From: JACKAF01 sp041391485
GTDB taxonomy: Bacteria; Bdellovibrionota; FAC87; UBA2466; JACKAF01
DNA: 64,000 bases
Direction of reading: 5' to 3'
Assembly (NCBI GenBank): GCA_041391485.1
Contig: JAWKNY010000015.1
Span: 20,498-84,497, forward strand
Positions 1 through 8,448 of the stretch are shown one piece after another. The position numbers and the translations under genes are program-made. The stretch's first letter is position 1. Every line of letters begins with the position of its first letter. Under the pieces are notes generated by a model. The model saw nothing but the letters and a program-made list of their open reading frames with translations, did no database searches and was not told where the DNA came from.

Positions 1-635
1 ACGGCCGGTAAATCGTAACCATCCACCTTCTTGCCCGGGACGCCGAAAGCTTCTCCTCGTTTATAAATCTCGCAGTCGTTCTGCCTGGCTTTCTGAGGGC
101 TGTAGGTAGCGTAGTTGTTATTCTCGCAGGCAAAAATTACAGGCAGCTTTTTCAATGCGGCAAAGTTCAAGCATTCGTAGAGGATCCCCTCTTCGCTCCC
201 CCCATCGCCAAAATACGCGATAGAGAGTCGGTCTTGCTTGCTCAGTTTAAAAGAAAAGGCGCTACCGACCGCGAGCGGGATAGAACCCGAAACAAGCGCC
301 GAAGATCCCATCATGCCACGCTCTACATCCACAAGGTGCATGGAGCCGCCCTTGCCTTTGGAGCAGCCTCCCGTTTTTCCAAGAAGTTCGGCAATCATTC
401 TGTTCGTGGAACCCAGTTTCGCTAGGTAATGGGCATGACACCGGTGGGAGCTGTAAACGCGATCCGAATCGCCTAAATCCAAGCTCAACGCGGCCGGAGC
501 CGCCTCCTGCCCGATCGACAGGTGTACGGGACACCGCATTTGCTGCTTGGGATAGTGTTCAACGATGGCCTCTTCCACACGGCGAATACGGAGCATTCGG
601 CGGTAGAGTTCAGTTAGATCTTTTTCTGCGATCAA
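1..635 (-). CDS. TPP-dependent dehydrogenase E1 component, alpha subunit (partial, 3' end outside window)
   Basis: About 211 residues of a thiamine-pyrophosphate enzyme of the pyruvate/acetoin dehydrogenase E1-alpha family. The translation contains the family substrate and cofactor region GKGGSMHLVD and the TPP/Mg motif, running from GDGGSEEG to ENNNYAT. The rest of the gene lies beyond base 1. I place the start at TTG 635-633, whose last two bases overlap the TGA stop of the upstream SIS gene, so the two are translationally coupled. An in-frame ATG is not available there. Coupling to a SIS isomerase and a sugar nucleotidyltransferase/kinase suggests a role in making an unusual nucleotide-activated sugar or polyol for the cell surface rather than central pyruvate oxidation; this is inference. 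Expect the beta subunit next on the same strand. Confidence 0.85.
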   Translation of the reverse strand, partial: MIAEKDLTELYRRMLRIRRVEEAIVEHYPKQQMRCPVHLSIGQEAAPAALSLDLGDSDRVYSSHRCHAHYLAKLGSTNRMIAELLGKTGGCSKGKGGSMHLVDVERGMMGSSALVSGSIPLAVGSAFSFKLSKQDRLSIAYFGDGGSEEGILYECLNFAALKKLPVIFACENNNYATYSPQKARQNDCEIYKRGEAFGVPGKKVDGYDLPA

Positions 636-1249
636 AGACTCATCTCCTGTCTTTGCTGGCGGGACTTAACTTCCTTTTGCTTGAGCGCAATCACTTCATC
701 AATCGCTGCGTGAATGAGTAGCAAATGGGCTACCTCAACGGTTCCGTAACGTTCGGAGGGAACGTAAAAGTTGAGATCCCCCATGGCGCTGAGCGGGTTG
801 TCGGGTTTGAAACCGGAAAGCGTAATCACCGAGCAGCCCCGAAGGCGCGCGGAACGCACGGCATTGAGAATGTTTTCGGATTTCCCGCTGCTGCTGATGG
901 CAATTACCAGATCACCGGGGTCACAAAACATCTCTATCGACTTTGAAAAAACATTTTCATAGCCGCAGTCGTTCGCCAAACAGGTGAGCAAAGACGAATC
1001 GTTGAAGGCCGTCGCCCGAATCCCGCCGTTCTTCCAAAGGTCCACCGCTTGGTGACTCGCGATGGCAGCACTGCCGCCGTTGCCAACCAGAGCTACCTTT
1101 TTTGCAGTTTGATCGACGGCCTGGATCATTTTGATCGCCATCTTGAGGCCTTCCGCCGGAAGCACTACGTTGCGGTCCCGTACGACAACCCGAACCTTTT
1201 GCAGACTGCTATTGAAATCAGTCAGTGATTGGAATTCATTCCAAGACAT
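632..1249 (-). CDS. SIS-domain sugar-phosphate isomerase, GmhA-like
   Basis: About 205 residues with the SIS fold of sedoheptulose-7-phosphate isomerase. GNGGSAAIASHQAVDL matches the GmhA phosphate-binding loop (GNGGSAA.A.H), and AISSSGKSENIL is the second SIS loop. GmhA converts sedoheptulose 7-phosphate to D-glycero-D-manno-heptose 7-phosphate in the cytoplasm for LPS core or capsule heptose. I prefer ATG 1249, which follows a G-rich stretch, over an in-frame TTG at 1261. It lies 18 bases after the stop of the nucleotidyltransferase-kinase gene and overlaps the start of the E1-like gene. The three-gene set makes a heptose-type substrate likely, but other SIS sugar isomerases cannot be excluded. 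Confidence 0.8.
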   Translation of the reverse strand: MSWNEFQSLTDFNSSLQKVRVVVRDRNVVLPAEGLKMAIKMIQAVDQTAKKVALVGNGGSAAIASHQAVDLWKNGGIRATAFNDSSLLTCLANDCGYENVFSKSIEMFCDPGDLVIAISSSGKSENILNAVRSARLRGCSVITLSGFKPDNPLSAMGDLNFYVPSERYGTVEVAHLLLIHAAIDEVIALKQKEVKSRQQRQEMSL

Positions 1250-1267
1250 AGGCCCCCCCAAAAGGAC

Positions 1268-2830
1268 TTAAGACAACAACGACTTCACAAATTTAAAGAC
1301 TGGTACGGCTTGCACGCTGGATCGGTTACACACAATCTCTACCGCCATCGCACCAACGGCGTTCCCTACAAAACCAATGACCTCGGGCCCCGCCCCGTTG
1401 GCGGCAAGAAGAGAAGTGACGGCGAAGTAAGCGTCCCCCGCTCCCACGCGATCCACGATCTTGCTTGATACCGACAGCGCTTCAAAGATATCGCCTTTTG
1501 GCGTGCGAGTAATCGAGCCGTTGTGGCCACGAGTAATCGTGATAGTGGTTTCGGGATAGCGCCTAGCAAACTGTTCAATGAGATCATGCACCGGCGTGTA
1601 CTTTTGTTGCATGGCTAAGCGCAATTCCGGTTCATCAATGGAGATGTACGCGGCCTGTGGGTACTTGGTGACTAGGTTGTATCCCTGGTTGGCACTATTG
1701 GTCTGCACGTTGAGCGCCAGATAAGGAGCCTTCTCTCCGAGTGTGCCGATAATGTCCCGATTCAGGAAACCATGCCCGTAGTCGGCGACCACCACAACGT
1801 CGTAGTTGGGAAGGGTCTCCTCTAGTAGGCCGATGATTTCTTCAGTCAAGGGTTCCGACAAATCGGTATCGGTCAAAAAGGAAACCTGGAACATTTTGGT
1901 GAGAAAGGCTGGCTCGACAAAGCGCCGCTTGATGTTGGTGCACGCGTCTTCACGGTAAAAGAAGCGGTTACGAATCTTTGAGTTCAGTTGGCTTTCGATG
2001 AACTGCGTTTTTGGATCCTTGGACCCGAGGATCGTCACCAAATCCACGTGATCGGAAAAAGCCGCGATGTGATTGGCACACGCCAGAATCCCACCCGCGA
2101 AACCCTCTTCGCTCAAGTAGCGGGTCGAAACAATTGTCTCTTTAGGAGACTTCCCAAGTGGCTGGCAGTAGTGGTACTCGTCCACGATTGTATCGCCCAG
2201 TACGAGCACTCTTAGATTCTTAAGCGCTTTAAGCTGATCGATGATGTCATCGGGGCGGTACTGCTCTCTAAAGTGTTTTAGGTACTGGCGCGCGTGTTCC
2301 GGGTAGACACCGAAATTCTTATTAAGAATCTCGGTGGAACTGAACGTAATATCGTGCGTGAAGTGGAGAATGCCGCCAGCCCGACGGACCGCTTCCTCTT
2401 CCGCATAGATTCCTTTGGTCAGGTCCTTACCCTTTTCCTCGTAGTCGGCACCTTTGACGTACACATCCGGGCGCAGGGCGGAAATCATCTCCACGGCCGT
2501 CGGGAAGTCGCTGATGGTGACGTAATCCACACACTGCAGAGCGGCAATCGACTCTGCGCGTAGGTGGATATTGAACGCAGGCCGACCTGGTCCCTTATTC
2601 ACATGCTGGTCTTTGGTCAGCGAGACGACCAAGATGTCGCCTAAGGTTTTGGCCTCTGCAAGATAGCGGATGTGACCCGGGTGGAGTAAATCAAACACAC
2701 CGTGGCACTGCACCACCTTCTTGCCGTGCGCCTTCTCAGCTTCCAGAGCCTCTGTGAGAGCCTCCAAGGTCAGGATTTTATCGCCGGCGCGTCCACGCCG
2801 TTCCGTTTTCTGTTGAAGTTCTTTTTCCAT
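1268..2830 (-). CDS. Bifunctional nucleotidyltransferase / PfkB-type sugar kinase (HldE-like, domains in reversed order)
   Basis: A 520-residue fusion. Residues about 38-165 are a cytidylyltransferase-like domain with the HxGH signature (GVFDLLHPGHIRYL, His50 and His53). Residues about 205-520 are a ribokinase/PfkB kinase ending with the catalytic VGAGDAYFA near residue 463. E. coli HldE carries the same two activities, heptose-phosphate kinase and adenylyltransferase, but with the kinase first; here the order is inverted. The start at ATG 2830 is chosen because AGGGAGAGGGC lies directly upstream; a longer frame opens at 2875. First gene of the minus-strand cluster with the SIS isomerase and the E1-like enzyme. 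It probably phosphorylates and nucleotidylates a heptose-like sugar; the exact substrate is unknown. Confidence 0.85.
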   Translation of the reverse strand: MEKELQQKTERRGRAGDKILTLEALTEALEAEKAHGKKVVQCHGVFDLLHPGHIRYLAEAKTLGDILVVSLTKDQHVNKGPGRPAFNIHLRAESIAALQCVDYVTISDFPTAVEMISALRPDVYVKGADYEEKGKDLTKGIYAEEEAVRRAGGILHFTHDITFSSTEILNKNFGVYPEHARQYLKHFREQYRPDDIIDQLKALKNLRVLVLGDTIVDEYHYCQPLGKSPKETIVSTRYLSEEGFAGGILACANHIAAFSDHVDLVTILGSKDPKTQFIESQLNSKIRNRFFYREDACTNIKRRFVEPAFLTKMFQVSFLTDTDLSEPLTEEIIGLLEETLPNYDVVVVADYGHGFLNRDIIGTLGEKAPYLALNVQTNSANQGYNLVTKYPQAAYISIDEPELRLAMQQKYTPVHDLIEQFARRYPETTITITRGHNGSITRTPKGDIFEALSVSSKIVDRVGAGDAYFAVTSLLAANGAGPEVIGFVGNAVGAMAVEIVCNRSSVQAVPVFKFVKSLLS

Positions 2831-2971
2831 GCCCTCTCCCTGACGTAACACGGGGCACCGCGCTAGTCCCGGCAAGTGTTAAATTGTTTCTTGGGTTCTA
2901 CCTGATCATTTTAGTAGATACCGCCGAGCATGGAAATTGTCATTTCAGAAAAGTCTGTGAGCGAGAGTAGT

Positions 2972-2999
2972 CGGGCACGAGGCGCCAGCCTCGTGCCCG
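2972..2999 (-). terminator. Perfect 12-bp hairpin between two minus-strand genes
   Basis: CGGGCACGAGGC and its exact reverse complement flank a 4-base loop. The hairpin lies just downstream of the Cys/Tyr-rich lipoprotein gene and upstream of the kinase fusion. There is no clear T-run on either strand, so it may be a weak or factor-assisted terminator or an mRNA 3'-end stabiliser. Confidence 0.45.
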
Positions 3000-3022
3000 C
3001 TAACGGAGTAATAATGGAGAGT

Positions 3023-3658
3023 TTAGTCTTCGTTCGTATCGTCAAAACTTACGGTGCTTACGTTTGTCGCAAAGCAGCCATTCATTTCCAAACAGCGGCG
3101 ACGCTTGCGACGCGTCGAGTAATACTGGCAACGCGAACAGGTGTTCACGGAGTTGCTGTAGTACCCGAAGTAACTACAAAGTGACGAGAAGCTCCCGACG
3201 CTACAAAAGAGTGAAAAGTCGATGTTGTAGTAAGCAGACAAGGACGACGGCGTATAGTACCAAGGGTAGTAGTAGTCGTAGTTGATACAGCTATAACCAC
3301 CGTTGCTAAAGTTGCAATTCTCCTGATAACCGGGCCACCAGTAGCCGGTGTTCCACCAGGAACTCACCGCGGACCAGGTGTCGTGAAAACCGCGAGCGCC
3401 GCCCGCCTGGCGGACGCTGCTGGAAACACCTTTCGCGTTAAAGCGGCAAGCGTTCGTAGCGCCTTCAAGTTGCGCTTGGGTGATCGTTCCTGCTTTCACA
3501 TCGGCAGTCACTTTCCAAGCAACCCAGCATGAAGGTATTGGTTCCGGATCCGTCACCAATAAGGTTCAAGCGTTGAGGCTGCGATCAGGAAGTTCTTCCT
3601 GACACGCCAAGATAAAAGGTATTACTAATAATGGTAGTAAAGACCGGACTGAGTTCAT
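3023..3658 (-). CDS. Putative lipoprotein, Trp/Tyr/Cys-rich, interrupted by one in-frame stop
   Basis: From ATG 3658, preceded by GGGGGAAATAAA, the frame encodes MNSVRSLLPLL, a hydrophobic stretch and the lipobox ILAC. After 30 codons it meets TGA (3568-3566). The same frame then runs open for another 180 residues, to 3023. That part is rich in Trp, Tyr, Ser and Cys (for example WSAVSSWWNTGYWWPGY) and ends in a Cys-containing basic segment (CSRCQYYSTRRKRRR). The composition suggests an exported, disulfide-bonded protein. The stop may be a base-call error, as elsewhere in this window, or a true truncation. No family is recognised. A long A-rich gap lies upstream. Confidence 0.5.
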
Positions 3659-4125
3659 TTTATTTCCCCCGATAAAACAAAACATCGCGGTTTCCGGAAG
3701 GCACCGGTAAATCCTGCAATCTGTTCCCTGTAAATTGGGATTTACAAATTCTTTGCCAAAACTCTCCAGTGTTACTCACGCTGAATACGCCCTAGACACG
3801 GTGTCTGCAAAGCTTACGCATACGGGAAGGAGAGATTGAAAATCCCCGCGTTCTTCATCACTTAACAGGGTCCCCAAAGACTGGCGAAGGTCTTTACACT
3901 TTCGAAACATCCTAAGTGACTGAGAATACATTGCTTCAGGATCTGGCCTGTTTTGGGGCGTCGGCCGTATACACATGAAAGTGCCCGCCACGGGTGTATA
4001 GCGGCTAAACGATTTAACAGTAATCAAGCGCAATTACAGACGAAAGCGAAAGAGAGGCAAAACGGGAACAGCCCTTGCACTCTAATAGAGTAAGTCCTCG
4101 TATGTAGTGCATCAGGAGATCAGCC
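3659..4125. other. Intergenic region without a supported gene
   Basis: 467 bases between a minus-strand and a plus-strand lipoprotein gene, so it should hold divergent promoters. A short minus-strand open frame near 3776-4033 has no good start or recognisable product. I see no RNA gene or strong hairpin. Confidence 0.5.
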
Positions 4126-4684
4126 ATGAACCGCATTAAGACCATGCTACCTGCGTTGCTTAGCAGTCTTGTCTTCTTACTCTTCACCGCCTGCGGTGGG
4201 GAGATAGTACGAACGCGCAGCCAATTCAGCCGGACACCTCCGGTTCTGAACTCAAAAGATCGCTGCTGAAATGCAAAAGGGATTAGAAGAGTACCTCGGT
4301 GCTCAAGTCGATGCCGTTGCAGCCGCTAGCTCAGGTCAATTCGATCTCGGTTTCATTCAAGCCTTACTCGGAAGCGCTCAGAGTTTCGATCGCGATTGGA
4401 TTCCGCAAAAATACAACCAATGGCACCTGGCAGCGCTCCAACCCGCAGATTCTAACGACTACCGGCTAACACCGGCGGTTTAATGTGTGAACTCATTTTG
4501 GCACACGTTGGCTTCACTCGGCATGTCGTCCGTGGTGAACCCTTTGGCCTCAGTGTTGCCGGCGACGGCCCAGGCCGCTTCGCTTGCAACCGTCATTCAG
4601 TTTGCGAACAGCACGCCCTCTACGATTCCACCGTACTGGATCGCTGCCGCACAGAATCAACTCTCTACGTTGGGATTTCATTAG
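4126..4684 (+). CDS. Small putative lipoprotein, broken by frameshifts
   Basis: ATG 4126 follows CAGGAGATCAGCC. The N-terminus MNRIKTMLPALL continues to the lipobox FTAC followed by GG, typical of lipoprotein export. The frame then fails twice at homopolymers. One extra G in the GGGG near 4197 restores DSTNAQPIQPDTSGSELK. One extra A in the AAAA near 4255 then joins KIAAEMQKGLEEYLGAQ. An in-frame TAA at 4481 separates a further stretch (NSFWHTLASLGMSSVV) ending at 4684, which may be the rest of the protein or a second short gene. The residues suggest an Ala/Gln-rich helical secreted protein of about 180 residues. No known family. Confidence 0.5.
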
Positions 4685-4788
4685 CGCTGAGCAGCAAGCC
4701 CGCCCCACATTCTAAAGAAGCTTTTCTTTTTTAGTACCCGCGCGCGTGATAAATTTAGGGAACTTTTCGTCACCCTAAACGAGTCACT

Positions 4789-5550
4789 ATGAAAAATTCA
4801 GCGCTCTACTTGTTCTTCTTAGCCAGTCTAGTTTCTTGCAACATCTACGCACCCTTCCAGAGCAATCTCGGTACCCAAGGGATCTTGGAAGAAGCACTGA
4901 AGTGCTACCGCGACGGCGATATTGCGTGTGCTATTAGCTACTACAATCAGCTTTCAGACGGCTCACTCAAGTCGCGCCAACTTTGCACGGCCTACATGTA
5001 CAAGGCGGGGATGGGGCTGAGTCAGTTAATCAACACAACACAAAAATCCAGCGGAATGTTAGAGGCGCTCGCGAACGAACTCGCCCCCTGGAGCAGTACA
5101 AAAGGATCGGATGCCCAAACTGCTGTCACTCATTGCAGTAACTACAAAACACAAGAGAGTGGTGGTACCAACGAGAGAGAGGGTATTCTTTTCAAAGCCA
5201 TCTCGATTTTCATGGATTGCGCTGTTCGAATCGCCAAATCGGACCAGATAAACCAGAACGGCGCCGCGGGAAGTTGTGATCATACGGCAAACAACATTGG
5301 CATATCTGGAAACGGCACAATCACGAAAGCAGATTTAGATTCGGGGGGTGACAATGGCATAAACGGCAACCTAACGAATGAGCAGGGAATGTGTGATGAC
5401 GATGCCAACGCCTGTGCCACGAACCTCCAGGGTGTCTCGAGTGAGTTAACTGGGGCAGGACTTGGGAACTTCGATACCATCCCGGCAGGTCTCGCTGGTG
5501 CCGCGGCGGCAGCCGCCCGAGGATTCATCATCAACGATTTCACAAACTGA
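4789..5550 (+). CDS. Putative outer-membrane lipoprotein, possibly one TPR-like unit
   Basis: 253 residues. The signal peptide MKNSALYLFFLASLVSC ends in the lipobox LVSC, with Asn after the Cys. The segment ILEEALKCYRDGDIACAISYYNQLSDG looks like a TPR hairpin. The middle contains several Cys. The C-terminus is Asn/Gly/Ala-rich with an AAAAAARG run. It ends 11 bases before the beta-barrel gene, so the two probably form an operon and may act together at the outer membrane. The family is not recognised. Confidence 0.7.
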   Translation: MKNSALYLFFLASLVSCNIYAPFQSNLGTQGILEEALKCYRDGDIACAISYYNQLSDGSLKSRQLCTAYMYKAGMGLSQLINTTQKSSGMLEALANELAPWSSTKGSDAQTAVTHCSNYKTQESGGTNEREGILFKAISIFMDCAVRIAKSDQINQNGAAGSCDHTANNIGISGNGTITKADLDSGGDNGINGNLTNEQGMCDDDANACATNLQGVSSELTGAGLGNFDTIPAGLAGAAAAAARGFIINDFTN

Positions 5551-5561
5551 TCAGGCCATTT

Positions 5562-7007
5562 ATGAAAAAGTGTCTCTTCGTCCTTATTCTTGTCGCCTTC
5601 TCTCAACCCGCCCTTGCCATCCGCGAGTACCACAAGCTTAGCAAGAGCTTGCGCGCACAAGGCATGGGTGGCGCTTTTTACGCGCTTTCCAACGACGAGT
5701 ACGCACTTTTCTACAACCCGGCGGGTTTAAGTTTTTACGACGAAGACTGGCAGCTCATGTTGCCGGTGAACATCAGCGTCGGACAGAACGCCATCTCAAA
5801 GTACAACTCCATCGTGAGTGCGTTCCAATCTAGCGGCAGCATCAGCAACGTGGCCTCTAGCCTCGATCCGCTGCGCAATCAGCCGTTTTCCGTAAACGCG
5901 GGCTTATTCCCCTATTATCTACAGCAGAACTTCGCGGTGGGAATTCTTTTGGCCGACACGAAGGCTGACTTCGACGTGGTTGGCGCGGGCATCGACACGC
6001 AGCTTAGACTCGCCGCCATGTCTGACTCCGGCCTGGTCGTCGGTTATGGACGCAGCATCGGGCATAACTTACACGTCGGTCTCAATTCTAAATTTCTCTT
6101 CCGCGCTGGCGGTAAAAAGACCTACTCCACGACCGACATCGCTCAAAGCAGCAGCTCTTCGCTCAAGCTAACGGATTTGGGCGGGGCCGGGGGCGGCATC
6201 GATTTCGATTTGGGCGCTATTTACGAAGTTCCTGAAGGGCTTTTCCCAGGAGCGCTCGGCCACCGTTTCTCACTGACAGTCACCAACCTCCTCGCCAGTT
6301 CCTTCCGCATCGCCGCGCAAGGAAACGCCCCGCAGTTGCCGCGTTATCTTTCGCTAGGCAGTTACACGATTTTTAAAGGCATTGGTCCCATTAACAACTT
6401 CATTTTCCTACTCGACTTTGCCGAGTTCGGCCTTGGGGGGCAGAGCGACGAGGAGCTAGGTGCGCGATCCGGGAGTTTCTGGAAGCACGTCAACCTTGGT
6501 GTGGAAATGCCGATGGGCCGCATCTTCGCTCTGCGTACTGGATTCCGACAGGGGAACTTCACGCTAGGCTTGGGACTCAATCTCAAATACTTCAAGCTAG
6601 ACTTCGCCTGGTACGCCGAAGAACTCGGCACGAAGGTTGGCACCAACTCAGAAAGAAGATTGGGTTTACGCCTCGCCTTCGGCGGCGGCTCATTCAACGA
6701 GCGGGCGGTTGACGCCTCGAGCATTTCTGAACACCGGCAACGACTCAAAGATGTGGCGCGAGCCAGAGACGAAGCCGCACAGAACGAAGACCTCAAAGAG
6801 GACGGGAAAAAAAAAGGAGCCGCTAAGGAATTGGTCGACCGGCTCCAGGAAGCTGAAAAGAAAGACCCCGCCCCAGGAGACGCCACTCAAAGTGGAGGAG
6901 AACCCAAGAAAGACGGGGCTGACGGAAACACCTCCGACGGAGGAGACCAAAGCGGAGACGCCGGAGACAGCCCCGCCGTCGAAAAAGACGCCGGAAGCAC
7001 ACCCTAA
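5562..7007 (+). CDS. Outer-membrane beta-barrel protein of the PorV/FadL-like type
   Basis: 481 residues. A signal peptide (MKKCLFVLILVAFSQPALA) is followed by SLRAQGMGGAFYALSNDEYALFYNPAGLSF. The AxGMGGA...D....YNPAG pattern is typical of FadL/PorV/UPF0164-like barrels. Alternating strands follow to about residue 385. The final ~100 residues are hydrophilic, with a helical Lys/Glu stretch (AAKELVDRLQEAEKKD) and then a Gly/Asp-rich tail. An alternative frame after the A9 run near 6806 would give a Pro/Thr/Glu-rich tail ending at 7029, so the last 60 residues are uncertain. Likely an outer-membrane channel or secretion-associated barrel, co-transcribed with the lipoprotein before it. Confidence 0.75.
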   Translation: MKKCLFVLILVAFSQPALAIREYHKLSKSLRAQGMGGAFYALSNDEYALFYNPAGLSFYDEDWQLMLPVNISVGQNAISKYNSIVSAFQSSGSISNVASSLDPLRNQPFSVNAGLFPYYLQQNFAVGILLADTKADFDVVGAGIDTQLRLAAMSDSGLVVGYGRSIGHNLHVGLNSKFLFRAGGKKTYSTTDIAQSSSSSLKLTDLGGAGGGIDFDLGAIYEVPEGLFPGALGHRFSLTVTNLLASSFRIAAQGNAPQLPRYLSLGSYTIFKGIGPINNFIFLLDFAEFGLGGQSDEELGARSGSFWKHVNLGVEMPMGRIFALRTGFRQGNFTLGLGLNLKYFKLDFAWYAEELGTKVGTNSERRLGLRLAFGGGSFNERAVDASSISEHRQRLKDVARARDEAAQNEDLKEDGKKKGAAKELVDRLQEAEKKDPAPGDATQSGGEPKKDGADGNTSDGGDQSGDAGDSPAVEKDAGSTP

Positions 7008-7078
7008 TACGCACTTGTTCTCTTTCTAAAAAACTGCAGAGGTCTGTAGTACAATGGGAGGCCGAAAGAGGACTCTCT

Positions 7079-8448
7079 ATGAAATTGTTTGGCTCCTTAT
7101 TATCCTTAGTACTCTGCCTGATTTCCGTGAACTGCCACTCGGCCAGCTATCAGAAAGTTGCCGAGCACACGCTTTTTAACGGGGACAAGCTCACCGAGTT
7201 CCGGTTGGAGAATGGGCTGCAGGTCCTGCACGTACCGCGCCATCAGGCCAAAGTGCTCACCTTTCAAGTTTGGTTTCGCGTGGGATCGCTCGACGAAAAA
7301 TTGGACGCGAAGCTAAAAAAGACCGGACTCGCCCACTTGTTCGAACACATGATGTTCCGCGGCACCGCAAAGTACCCCGACGGAGTTTTTGACAAACTGG
7401 TTTCCCGGATGGGGGGAACGCACCAGAACGCCTCCACTTACTTTTATCGCACCAACTACTATGAAAGCGTCCCCTCGGATCAGCTCGAGAACATTATGAC
7501 GCTCGAATCCGATCGCATGCACAACCTTCAGATTACTCCACAGCTTTTTGAGCGAGAAAAAGGAGCTGTGGTCGGCGAACTGAGACGTCATTTGGACTCG
7601 CCGGTGAGCGTAGGCTTTGATCACCTTCTCGAAGGGGCCTTCAAGGTCGCGCCGTACCGCTTTACGGTCCTCGGAAGCGAAAAGGAAATCAAAGGCTTTA
7701 CGCTTGAAGAAGCCAACTATTTCTACAAGACCTACTACGCACCCAACAACGCGACCCTAATTGTTGTCGGGGATGTAGATACGGGACGCTTGATGTCGTT
7801 GGTAAGCAAATACTATGGTGAGATGAAGTCGCAGGAAGTGCCCAAGCACAAAGTTCCCGAGGAACCGGCGCAGACAAAAGAGAGAAAGATCTATACCCGT
7901 CACAAGCAAGCCACCTCCGATTCTTTACTGGTGGGCTACCGCATCCGCCTGTGGAGTCGGCGGATTTCACTTCGCTGGCCTTGCTCGCAACGCATTTGTC
8001 GACGGGCATGGAAGGCCGCTTGCGAAAGCTCCTGGTTGATCCGGGTATCGCCGTAAGCGCGAATGGGGCACCGAGCAGTCGACCGGATCTTTTTGAATTC
8101 GTTGTTAGTCTTTCCGAGAAACACCGTGCCGAGCGGGCACTCTCGCTTATCGATCAGGAGGTAGCAAGGCTCCAGAAGAGTCCCATCTCCGATAAGGACT
8201 TCCAGCGAGCTCTGAACCAGGAAAAATTGGACATGTACGGCAGCATCGGCAGCAACTCAAGTCTCGCCAACATGCTCGGTGAGTATCTGGTGCTCAGCGG
8301 CGACTACTTGCTCGGCTTTAAGATGTTGTCGGCCTTTGAGAAGTTGACTCCCGCGGATCTTCAGAAAGCCGCCAAGCAGCACCTTAACAAAAAGCAACGC
8401 ACCGTTGTGGTTATTCGACCCGCTAAACGCGGAGGAAAGAAATCATGA
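7079..8448 (+). CDS. M16 family zinc metalloprotease, active partner (one frameshift)
   Basis: About 456 residues once one base is restored near 7945 (CGCATCCGCCTG, one C missing). Residues 1-22 are a signal peptide. The zinc site HLFEH (86-90) is the inverted HxxEH motif of insulysin/pitrilysin peptidases, followed by the distal Glu in LESDRM and EKGAVVGELRR. The second half (LLATHLSTGMEGRLRKLLVD and following) is the usual structural repeat of M16B proteins. The stop overlaps the start of the next M16 gene as ATGA, so translation is coupled. M16B peptidases often act as active/inactive heterodimers in the periplasm. Substrate unknown. Confidence 0.85.

Noticed and set aside
3776..4033. 85-codon minus-strand open frame
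   Set aside because: TTG start without a ribosome site, no signal or motif; not better than chance.
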